Positions 58,427 to 64,000 of a stretch of DNA of 64,000 bases are shown here, in pieces. The stretch lies in NCBI RefSeq assembly GCF_900113745.1, contig NZ_FOQL01000006.1, forward strand, positions 142,083-206,082, read 5' to 3'. Each line of letters begins with the position of its first letter. Position 1 is the stretch's first letter. This DNA is from Pseudomonas guineae. GTDB lineage: Bacteria; Pseudomonadota; Gammaproteobacteria; Pseudomonadales; Pseudomonadaceae. Made by a program: the position numbers and the translations under genes. The notes under the pieces are model-generated. The model had not been told where the DNA came from. It did no database searches and was given only the letters and a program-made list of their open reading frames with translations.

Positions 58427-59503
58427 TTACGTAAGGCTGGGAGAGCTACCAATTGTCCAGCTTACGACAGTGCTTCCAATTTCAGTCCATAAGTTCCGCA
58501 TTACTTCACAGTCTGAGGGGTCCATTCTGTCCTTGCGTTCTATAGCTGATTTCAGATCTTGCTTTAGTGGCCAAGGGTTTATTAAAAAACAGTCGCACTT
58601 GTTTAGTGTGCATTCTGTTTCACAGGCTGCAGGTGTAACTCCGAGCGCGGCACACCAGTAACTTCGGAAACGCTCATTGTTTTTTAAGTAGTGAGCGCGG
58701 ACTCCCTTTTTGTAATCCCAAAATAATTTTGCTTCTTGGTGCTGGTTTTCATCCGCTAATTTTAATGCTGCAATGATTTCTCTTGCGTCATCGGTTCCAG
58801 CTATACCTCTCAAGAACTCTAAAGGGATTAAATTTTCGATCTCGTGAAAATCTAGATTTAGATGAAAAGAAAGTGGCTTGAGAGTGTCTTCAATGTTTCG
58901 AACTTTAGTTGATGTATCGCCAGGGGTGTCTGTTGGATATTTTTTGTCGCTGTCTGTTATGCAAAGGCAAAAAGTGTCAGCTGAAATTTGTTTTGAGTTA
59001 TATATGTCGCAGGTTCTAGAACCGCCACCTTGCACTGGCTTTGATTTTATACGTAAATGAGGGTTGTTAAGAATGGTTTCGGAGTACCATTGGGCTACGA
59101 TGTTATAAATTACTGCATCGTTTATATCTTCGTATACTACTTCAGTTGAGATTTGGGCTATGATGCTGGAGAAATTCGATATTGGTATTTTTATTACTTT
59201 TGTACCATTCTCTACTGATGATGTTATTTCGGCTCTGCCGTAGTCAACTAAAACATATGTCGACATATGATTAAGTACTGAGTTTGCTTGTGCGTGGCGA
59301 GCAACTGCCCTTTTGAACGAAGCCCTTGCGCTGGAGGATATCTCTTCTAAGTTAGATATCGCTGTTAATGTATTCCTGTCTCCGCTTACTAGGTGTACGC
59401 CAGATCTCAGCATAAAAGCCAAGCCTTGTATTCCGTCTATTATATTATGGTGTACTGGACTATTTAGGCAGTTTGAAATGCTAGAGTCAAGGTATATGAA
59501 CAT
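58427..59503 (-). CDS. TOPRIM-like protein, partner of the AAA ATPase (candidate defence effector)
   Basis: A 358-residue protein from ATG 59501-59503. A TOPRIM-like core is visible: EVVYEDINDAVIYN with the acidic residue at about 125, then CLCITDSDKKYP with the D-x-D pair at 184/186 and HEIENLIPLEF at about 220-230, a combination seen in OLD-type and DUF4435 (AriB-like) nucleases. The first 115 residues, starting MFIYLDSSIS, form an extra domain I cannot name. The C-terminal part has a Cys-rich stretch (CETECTLNKCDCF). The start is one base after the ATPase stop, and its Shine-Dalgarno GAGG lies in the ATPase's last codons, so synthesis is coupled. Codon use is AT-rich, unlike the chromosome. 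An earlier in-frame start at 59563 lies inside the ATPase gene. Confidence 0.7.
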   Translation of the reverse strand: MFIYLDSSISNCLNSPVHHNIIDGIQGLAFMLRSGVHLVSGDRNTLTAISNLEEISSSARASFKRAVARHAQANSVLNHMSTYVLVDYGRAEITSSVENGTKVIKIPISNFSSIIAQISTEVVYEDINDAVIYNIVAQWYSETILNNPHLRIKSKPVQGGGSRTCDIYNSKQISADTFCLCITDSDKKYPTDTPGDTSTKVRNIEDTLKPLSFHLNLDFHEIENLIPLEFLRGIAGTDDAREIIAALKLADENQHQEAKLFWDYKKGVRAHYLKNNERFRSYWCAALGVTPAACETECTLNKCDCFLINPWPLKQDLKSAIERKDRMDPSDCEVMRNLWTEIGSTVVSWTIGSSPSLT

Positions 59504-59504
59504 A

Positions 59505-61067
59505 TTATACCTCGATATCGAAAAAGCCATATGGCCAGTTACTAAGCACTCCGTGCTCATCAAATCGGCTAGAGCTAACGCGAGTTTCTGATTTTTCGGT
59601 TTCTTTTGAAAAAATTATTATGTTGGCATCGGTATGGCTAATTTCTCCTGACGCTGTCATTAAACCGATCTTGTTTACTATGGCTTCGCTGTGGGTCTCT
59701 AGAACTAAGTTTATTTTTATTGCGTGTTTTCTGGCGTGTATTACGGCTTTAATAAGGGCCTCTGCAAGCTTTGCTTGCAGTCTTGGGTGTAGATGAAGTT
59801 CAGGTTGTTCTATTACGTAGGTATATATGTAGTTGTCTTCTGGAAGCCTGCTGGCTCTATGAATGAGCGTCCATATTTGTACAATAATTGGCATTACTTG
59901 GGAGAACCCAAAGCCCATGTCTGTCAGATTGAAGCTTTCACCTGATCCTTCGTATTCTATGCCTGCTGTAACATGTCCTCCTGAATATTTCACATCAAGC
60001 TTGAAACCAAATTCGCGTCTAGTCCAATTATCAAGTTGTTGCTTTTCACGCTCGCTTAAGTTGCGAACGAACATGGTCAGGTTTTCACCTTTGGAGTCAA
60101 GTTCGGCTACACTTAAATCCTGTGATCGATAATACCGCTCCGCAGATGCTCTAAGAGGGGCTGTATATGAAACTCTGCGGAATGTAGCATCAAGCACTTC
60201 GTCCAGAGCAGGAATGATAGAGGGTATTCTTGAAATCAATATGAGGTTTAGCAGCTCTTGAATACCGCTGCTTTTGGGGTCAGTGGCACTTGTTCGTTTT
60301 TGCCATGTCAGGGTGCTAGAGGCTTTTCTGAACGAGTTATACATTTGCTTTTTACTGCCAGCCTTTATGTTCATGTAGGCTGATGATAGTGCTGCTTCAC
60401 CTGACTTCCCGTGTAGGAATTGACTGAGCTCTTTAAGTATATGTTGCCGTAATTTTTCAGGTGGTGGCTTGCTTCGCCATCTGTATAAAGCGGGCTCCTC
60501 TTGTTTTGCAAATATATTAGGTAGTAACTTTACAGCTTGTGTATATGAAAATAAATCGGCATATGCTGTGTAATCATGCTTATTAACATTTAGTTTTGAT
60601 ACTTTACCTTGCTCGTTGATTCCAATTTCTATTTCGTTGTCTTCGATTTTAATTGTTAATCCCGCTGTTCTCGTTAGTCCATCTTTCCCTCTCGAGGTTA
60701 GCCTTATTTCTATAACTACATTTAGTGTGTCGTCACTGTTTACTGAGATTCTCGGGGTTCTTTGCCATAGAACTGGTGAAGTTATTATTATTCTCGGTAC
60801 AGCCAATCCAAATATTAAGGAGATTTCTTTTCCTTCGTTGTTCCGGCTTAGTGCTTGGTCGAAATCTCCGAAATCTACATATTTTCCGTACCACAGAACA
60901 GGGCTTCTTGTATTTGTTTCTACGCTTTGTTTTAGAAGTGGGAATATGCGTAGAAAGGTGCTTTTCCCAGAGCTATTTTCTCCGAGCAAAACTGTTACTG
61001 GGCTTATCTGAACTTCCTTTGTGTCTTCTAGGCTCCGGAGATTTTTTATTCTGATGTATTCAAGCAT
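59505..61067 (-). CDS. AAA family ATPase (AAA15/DUF3696-like), candidate anti-phage sensor
   Basis: A 520-residue ABC/SMC-like ATPase. Walker A GENSSGKST at 29-37, a signature-like LTDMGFGFSQ at 381-390, Walker B YVIEQPELHLHP at 417-428 and the switch His in ETHSEAIVNKIG at 457-468 are all intact. The end NWPYGFFDIEV is the hallmark of DUF3696-type ATPases. AGAGG lies before ATG 61065-61067. It is the first gene of a two-gene AT-rich operon with the TOPRIM-like gene. ATPase plus TOPRIM pairs form OLD, PARIS (AriA/AriB) and related abortive defence systems, in which the ATPase senses a phage product and unleashes the nuclease. Location in a prophage cargo slot supports defence. Assignment to a named system is uncertain. 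Confidence 0.82.
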   Translation of the reverse strand: MLEYIRIKNLRSLEDTKEVQISPVTVLLGENSSGKSTFLRIFPLLKQSVETNTRSPVLWYGKYVDFGDFDQALSRNNEGKEISLIFGLAVPRIIITSPVLWQRTPRISVNSDDTLNVVIEIRLTSRGKDGLTRTAGLTIKIEDNEIEIGINEQGKVSKLNVNKHDYTAYADLFSYTQAVKLLPNIFAKQEEPALYRWRSKPPPEKLRQHILKELSQFLHGKSGEAALSSAYMNIKAGSKKQMYNSFRKASSTLTWQKRTSATDPKSSGIQELLNLILISRIPSIIPALDEVLDATFRRVSYTAPLRASAERYYRSQDLSVAELDSKGENLTMFVRNLSEREKQQLDNWTRREFGFKLDVKYSGGHVTAGIEYEGSGESFNLTDMGFGFSQVMPIIVQIWTLIHRASRLPEDNYIYTYVIEQPELHLHPRLQAKLAEALIKAVIHARKHAIKINLVLETHSEAIVNKIGLMTASGEISHTDANIIIFSKETEKSETRVSSSRFDEHGVLSNWPYGFFDIEV

Positions 61068-61173
61068 GCCTACCTCTGGTCTGTTGATCGCTTGATCAAT
61101 ACAATACTATATGATTTAATTTTATTATTGATGCTTTATACTTATAGTTAAAATCAAAATATCTATATCTGTA
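61068..61173. promoter_or_regulatory. AT-rich promoter region of the ATPase operon
   Basis: 106 bases, very AT-rich, upstream of the ATPase on the minus strand. TTGATCAA (61092-61099), with a further TTGATC at 61084, is a palindromic candidate operator near the ribosome-binding site. Precise -35/-10 boxes cannot be fixed because many TATAAT-like strings occur. Confidence 0.4.
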
Positions 61174-61503
61174 TTACCAATCTTTATTTCGCAATCCATC
61201 TATGCATTCCTTCACGTCATCATCAATGACGTTCCCAGGCTTAATGCATTCCTTCATGGTGCGGCGAACTCCGCGATTGGCTTCGCGTTCGCGTTGATCT
61301 TGGGATTTGATGTTGGCGCGTGCTGCTTGGCCCATCGGGCCTTTTGACCCGGCGAAGAACTCATTGACCAGTGTATTAACTGTTTTGCCGTAGGCCTCTG
61401 CTGCAGGGCGCAGTGCGTCACCTACTTGCGTGGCGACGGGCTTTGATTCTTCGGCGAGTGTAGGGCTTGAGGCTATGGCTAGTGCCAGCAGTATCCTTTT
61501 CAT
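61174..61503 (-). CDS. Small secreted hypothetical protein
   Basis: A 109-residue protein with a Sec signal (MKRILLALAIASSPTLA-E). The mature part is basic, with one Cys pair (KECIKPG and KECIDGL) that could form a disulfide. I do not recognise the family. It lies between the ATPase operon and a small membrane-protein gene, on the same strand as the repressor. A role in superinfection exclusion or phage physiology is possible but unproven. Confidence 0.65.
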   Translation of the reverse strand: MKRILLALAIASSPTLAEESKPVATQVGDALRPAAEAYGKTVNTLVNEFFAGSKGPMGQAARANIKSQDQREREANRGVRRTMKECIKPGNVIDDDVKECIDGLRNKDW

Positions 61504-61550
61504 TTTTTATCCTCATTCCTTTGAAGTTTTTGCCACGTATCTAACTCTAC

Positions 61551-61757
61551 CTACTGGGGTAGGGCGAGAGTCAGATTGCCCATAATCACGTGCGCGGTGA
61601 TTATCCATCCAATTGCGCTGAGTATGCCTAGTATTGAGTAACCGACCACAATGCCCAGGGCAATCTGCTTCCAAAGGCCTGAGAATTTTTCAGACTCTTG
61701 TTTGTATCTGACCGGTTGTTCTCGCTCGGCTCTGATTTCGTCGAAGTCATCTTTCAT
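61551..61757 (-). CDS. Small membrane hypothetical protein
   Basis: A 68-residue protein with a charged N-terminus (MKDDFDEIRAEREQPVRYKQ) and one or two hydrophobic helices (WKQIALGIVVGYSILGILSA and the following segment). It lies 47 bases upstream of the secreted protein gene and 61 bases after the repressor. No family recognised. Confidence 0.62.
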   Translation of the reverse strand: MKDDFDEIRAEREQPVRYKQESEKFSGLWKQIALGIVVGYSILGILSAIGWIITAHVIMGNLTLALPQ

Positions 61758-61818
61758 TGTTAACTCTCCCGGTCCGGTCTATGGGCGTACCAACGCCTAG
61801 CCACTTCCTTTGTGATTG

Positions 61819-62088
61819 CTATCCCACGCTTGGACTGGTCAAGTTTCTGTTGGCTTCGTCGTAGTCGGGGCTGGTTTGGCCGCACTCAGGTGCAATCTGG
61901 CCGCTTGCCAGCCATAAGGCGTACTCGGGATGGATCTTCACAATCGAGCTGATGTCATCCTCATTTGCGCGTCTGCCTCCCTTCCTCAGTGCATACCATT
62001 TCTCTCGGTCGATGCCACTGAGCTCTTCCAGCTTCTTTGCTGTGAGCTTCTTATATTCCCAAATAGCGACAATTCGCTCTCTGATCAT
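61819..62088 (-). CDS. Phage repressor-like DNA-binding protein
   Basis: An 89-residue protein with a helix-turn-helix: MIRERIVAIWEYKKLTAKKL then EELSGIDREKWYALRKGGRRANEDDISSIVKIHPEYALWLASGQ, the pattern of short Cro/C1 and Pf repressor C proteins. It is divergent from the excisionase-like gene and separated by TGGCA-N5-TGCCA operators, the layout of the Pf lysogeny switch. It should keep the prophage quiet and block superinfection by related phage. Confidence 0.8.
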   Translation of the reverse strand: MIRERIVAIWEYKKLTAKKLEELSGIDREKWYALRKGGRRANEDDISSIVKIHPEYALWLASGQIAPECGQTSPDYDEANRNLTSPSVG

Positions 62089-62108
62089 TCTAAATTCGTC
62101 TAAATAAT

Positions 62109-62178
62109 TGGCATATATTGCTAGTCAATATTAGCCTTCACCCTATAATTGGCACTAGATAACTGGCAAATAATGCCA
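62109..62178. promoter_or_regulatory. Prophage switch operators (TGGCA-N5-TGCCA)
   Basis: Two palindromes lie between the divergent repressor and excisionase genes: TGGCATATATTGCTA (62109-62123, one mismatch) and TGGCAAATAATGCCA (62164-62178, perfect). A half-site TGGCA is at 62150. The AT-rich space between would hold both promoters. Confidence 0.68.
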
Positions 62179-62218
62179 ATGCCAAGCGATTTTACTTGTC
62201 GAGTATAGGGCAAAAACT

Positions 62219-62491
62219 ATGGAACAGTCTGGTGTAGTGGGGCTCAACATCGAAGGGAACCCGGAGCGTATTACCGATTTTCGTGATGCGCCTTTTTGCT
62301 CACAGCAGGTTTTGGTCGACATGCTCGGCACAGAGCTGATCACGCCTGACGTTGTGCGTGGCTGGGTTGAGTCTTCCACCGTTCCCACCATCAAGATCGG
62401 CCGCCGCCGTGTAATCAATCTCCACCGCATCCGCCGCGACCTCGACCGGGGCAAAACCGTGTTCTGCGCCGGGGATTACGCGGATGAGTAA
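62219..62491 (+). CDS. Excisionase-like DNA-binding protein (XisF type)
   Basis: A 90-residue protein with a winged-helix excisionase pattern: FCSQQVLVDMLGTELITPDVV, then RGWVESSTVPTIKIGRRRVINLHRIRRDL. This is the MerR-like HTH_17 type seen in Pf excisionases, which control excision and the lytic switch. It is the first rightward gene opposite the repressor. Confidence 0.72.
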   Translation: MEQSGVVGLNIEGNPERITDFRDAPFCSQQVLVDMLGTELITPDVVRGWVESSTVPTIKIGRRRVINLHRIRRDLDRGKTVFCAGDYADE

Positions 62492-62502
62492 GGCGGCCAA
62501 CC

Positions 62503-62832
62503 ATGAAGGACTACAGTCAACTACCGCACGCCGAGAACTGCGACTGCTCTGTCTGCTGGTCACAAACCGAGATGGCCAAGCCCGATCCTTGCCCGTCCAC
62601 ACCCTGCGACCAATGCCGCCCCGCGTCTGCCCTACCCGTTCGCACACTGAAAATGCACCTCGTCGCTGGTGCCTGGACGCCCTTGCTATCCCAGTGGCAA
62701 ATCACACCGGCCTTTACCTGCGCGAAACACACGCCAAGCGACCGACCGCCCAAGTATTGGAGCGTTGTGGAAAACATCGGCAAGCCGGTGCCCTTCGTGC
62801 CGCTACACGAACCTTTTCAACTCGTGGGGTGA
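62503..62832 (+). CDS. Cys-rich small prophage protein
   Basis: A 109-residue protein with HAENCDCSVCWSQ near the start and PCDQCRP later, a likely zinc site. It starts 11 bases after the excisionase-like gene and precedes another Cys-rich gene by 3 bases. I do not recognise the family; its position matches uncharacterised early genes of Pf-like phages. Confidence 0.62.
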   Translation: MKDYSQLPHAENCDCSVCWSQTEMAKPDPCPSTPCDQCRPASALPVRTLKMHLVAGAWTPLLSQWQITPAFTCAKHTPSDRPPKYWSVVENIGKPVPFVPLHEPFQLVG

Positions 62833-62835
62833 ACC

Positions 62836-63057
62836 ATGTCTAGTGCTTGGGGCTTTATCACTATTGGTGACTGTTTTTACTGCGACGAAACGCTTGGAAT
62901 CAACTGTAAAGACTTCAATGTTGCTGATGTTCCTGACGTCATCGTTTGTGCTTCGTGTGAAGCGGCTCATGCCCGGCACCTTGCAGCTAAAAATAGATCG
63001 CTGCCTGTGTCCGGGGCTGGTTTACCAGTCGCGGGCGCAGGTGGCGAAACGGGATGA
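62836..63057 (+). CDS. Small zinc-ribbon-like prophage protein
   Basis: A 73-residue protein with GDCFYCDETLG and VCASCEAAHAR, spaced like a zinc ribbon. The C-terminus is Gly/Ala-rich. Co-oriented and nearly adjacent to its neighbour. Function unknown. The 178 bases after it, up to 63235, contain no gene I can support. Confidence 0.58.
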   Translation: MSSAWGFITIGDCFYCDETLGINCKDFNVADVPDVIVCASCEAAHARHLAAKNRSLPVSGAGLPVAGAGGETG

Positions 63058-63235
63058 CAAGGGCCAGGCCCTTGGTGTTCACCACATAACAGTTCAACGC
63101 ATCACCCGGCTTTAAACCCCGGCAAGCCGAAACAACCCAGCAGATTCGAACTTGAAAGTTCACCTGCTCGGGATCGCTCGGCCTGCAGAAAGGCAAAACC
63201 GCGCACTAACGCGCAACTGAAAAGAGGAAATACCG

Positions 63236-63598
63236 ATGGCTCGTTCAACTATGGAAGTTGCATTTCTCGGCACCCAAATGACCCAGGTGGAAGACACCAA
63301 ATACGCCAAGGTCTTCTATGGCGATGAGCCAGACGGCAAGACCGAGCACGGCCTGTCCATCATCGGCATGGCCATCGCAGAAGATGCCGCCGACGAAGTG
63401 TTTGCAGCCGGTGCCAACTTCGAACCGCTGCAATTGGTGCGCATCACCTTCGACGTGGCACGCGGTGGCCAGAACAAGGGCAAAAACCTCGCCCTGCACA
63501 TCGAAGCGGTCGACACCAAGTCCAGCCGTTCCGCCTCTCCGCAAACCCAAGCCCCAGGTCAGCAGCAGGCCAAGCCCGCAGATCCGGCCAAGGCGTAA
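63236..63598 (+). CDS. Putative single-stranded DNA-binding protein of filamentous phage
   Basis: A 120-residue protein with a strong ribosome-binding site (AAAGAGGAAA). The core is beta-rich (MEVAFLGTQMTQVEDTKYAKVFYG ... LQLVRITFDVARGGQNKGKN) and the C-terminus is a Pro/Gln/Ala tail. Position after the early genes and before tiny membrane proteins is that of the gene V protein, which coats ssDNA before packaging. Similarity is of pattern and context; I cannot confirm by alignment. Confidence 0.65.
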   Translation: MARSTMEVAFLGTQMTQVEDTKYAKVFYGDEPDGKTEHGLSIIGMAIAEDAADEVFAAGANFEPLQLVRITFDVARGGQNKGKNLALHIEAVDTKSSRSASPQTQAPGQQQAKPADPAKA

Positions 63599-63610
63599 AG
63601 GCTAACCGCC

Positions 63611-63796
63611 GTGCTGATCCGTGACCGTGTGCTGTGTGATGAGTGCCTGTGCCCTATGGGCCAGCTCCATCACATGCCTGTCGATCATAACGACTACTTC
63701 ACGGACAACAGCACGGCCCCTGATTACTGCGTGTGCCCTGACTGCTCGGACGCATTAACCGCTCAAGCCAGTACGCCGTCACCGGCTGCTGATTGA
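63611..63796 (+). CDS. Small Cys-rich prophage protein
   Basis: A 61-residue protein from GTG 63611, with LCDECLCPMG and YCVCPDCSD, again a likely zinc site. It starts 12 bases after the ssDNA-binding protein gene. No family recognised. Confidence 0.55.
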   Translation: MLIRDRVLCDECLCPMGQLHHMPVDHNDYFTDNSTAPDYCVCPDCSDALTAQASTPSPAAD

Positions 63797-63839
63797 TCGT
63801 CCTGCAGTCAGACCACGCAACCACCCGGAGGCATCAGGT

Positions 63840-63956
63840 ATGGGGCTGGAAAGCTACTTAGCCAACATCACCTTGGGCGACCTCTGGGCGCTCCAACTCA
63901 TTCAAGGCGTCGTGATGATCATGGCCCTTGGTTTGATCCACGGGCATCAGAGGTAA
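63840..63956 (+). CDS. 38-residue membrane protein of the inovirus module
   Basis: ATG 63840 with GGAG upstream opens MGLESYLANITLGDLW, followed by the hydrophobic span ALQLIQGVVMIMALGLIHG and a short basic end. Filamentous phages encode tiny inner-membrane proteins here: minor coat proteins VII/IX or, in Pf4, the exclusion protein PfsE. Which one it is cannot be decided from sequence. Confidence 0.6.
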   Translation: MGLESYLANITLGDLWALQLIQGVVMIMALGLIHGHQR

Positions 63957-63961
63957 CGGCT

Positions 63962-64000
63962 ATGGCGTTCACATGGGGGCAATACGTCGTTATCGCTGGG
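63962..64000 (+). CDS. Start of another small inovirus protein (partial)
   Basis: ATG 63962, five bases after the previous stop, opens MAFTWGQYVVIAG and runs off the window. Probably a second tiny membrane or coat protein. Confidence 0.45.
   Translation, partial: MAFTWGQYVVIAG

Larger units (their letters stand above)
58305..64000. mobile_element. Filamentous (Pf-like inovirus) prophage, left part, continues past window
   Basis: From the tRNA-Met fragment to the window edge. Order: AT-rich ATPase/TOPRIM-like cargo and two small genes (minus), repressor (minus), operator region, excisionase-like gene, two Cys-rich small genes, putative ssDNA-binding protein, Cys-rich protein, a 38-residue membrane protein and the start of another (plus). 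That is the left-end order of Pf prophages of Pseudomonas. Coat, adsorption, Zot-like and replication genes, an integrase and the intact tRNA-Met are predicted beyond 64 kb. Confidence 0.72.

Noticed and set aside
60616..61011. 131-codon plus-strand frame opposite the ATPase
   Set aside because: AT-rich antisense frame without a ribosome-binding site; the ATPase on the other strand has all motifs.
1..64000. CRISPR arrays, rRNA genes and full insertion sequences
   Set aside because: Searched by eye for regularly spaced repeats, rRNA-like blocks and transposase motifs; none seen.

Overview
The window is chromosomal DNA of a Pseudomonas. The right two thirds follows the gene order I recall for P. 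aeruginosa PA4642-PA4673: hpt, upp, uraA, hemH, phr, pagL, murI, moeB, prmC, prfA, hemA, a TPR lipoprotein, lolB, ispE, tRNA-Gln, prs, rplY, pth, ychF. Codon use and GC content are typical of the genus until about 58.3 kb, where an AT-rich segment begins.

Left part (1-11.7 kb, mostly minus strand). An ABC ATPase is cut by the window edge. Next comes a catabolic set read right to left: TRAP transporter (small permease, large permease, binding protein), a glutamine synthetase-like ligase, an aldehyde dehydrogenase and an iron alcohol dehydrogenase. This suggests uptake and gamma-glutamylation of an amine or amino alcohol followed by oxidation, but the substrate is unknown. A membrane-anchored hydrolase, a TetR/old-yellow-enzyme pair and a small PA4642-like gene follow.

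Hydroxyproline island (11.9-27.4 kb). It encodes a GntR regulator, 4-hydroxyproline 2-epimerase, a three-subunit D-hydroxyproline dehydrogenase, a PAS-AraC regulator, a polar amino acid ABC importer, an aconitase-X dehydratase, a second proline-racemase-family protein lacking both catalytic cysteines, a DapA-type deaminase, 2-oxoglutarate semialdehyde dehydrogenase and a pyrroline-2-carboxylate reductase. Together these should convert trans-4-hydroxyproline to 2-oxoglutarate and 3-hydroxyprolines to proline. The palindrome TCGTATACGA, or a one-base variant, lies before gntR, the importer operon and the deaminase gene, marking a likely GntR regulon.

Core and light-response region (27.5-44.5 kb). 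After hpt/upp/uraA, a spinster-type MFS transporter and hemH come an FAD oxidoreductase, a Trp-rich protein and a tightly overlapping nine-gene operon: DUF523/DUF1722 protein, MerR-type LitR-like regulator, photolyase, NTF2-like, SDR, FAD amine oxidase-like, DUF1365, cyclopropane-fatty-acid-synthase-like and DUF2878. Its promoter carries two TGTACA-N12-TGTACA boxes. A variant, TATACA-N12-TGTATA, precedes the FAD oxidoreductase gene. The set looks like a light or photo-oxidative response for DNA repair and membrane lipid modification.

Housekeeping block (44.6-57.2 kb). pagL, murI-moeB-prmC-prfA-hemA on the minus strand, and TPR-lolB-ispE-tRNAs-prs-rplY-pth-ychF on the plus strand.

Mobile region (57.3-64 kb). 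Directly after the ychF terminator lie a decayed tyrosine integrase and a 3' half of tRNA-Met, which look like an old element and its attachment site. To the right begins a Pf-like filamentous prophage: divergent repressor and excisionase-like genes around TGGCA-N5-TGCCA operators, small Cys-rich proteins, a putative ssDNA-binding protein and tiny membrane proteins. Between the attachment site and the repressor it carries an AT-rich two-gene cargo, an AAA ATPase plus a TOPRIM-like partner. This resembles but may not equal PARIS/OLD anti-phage systems and is the best candidate in the window for an undescribed system.
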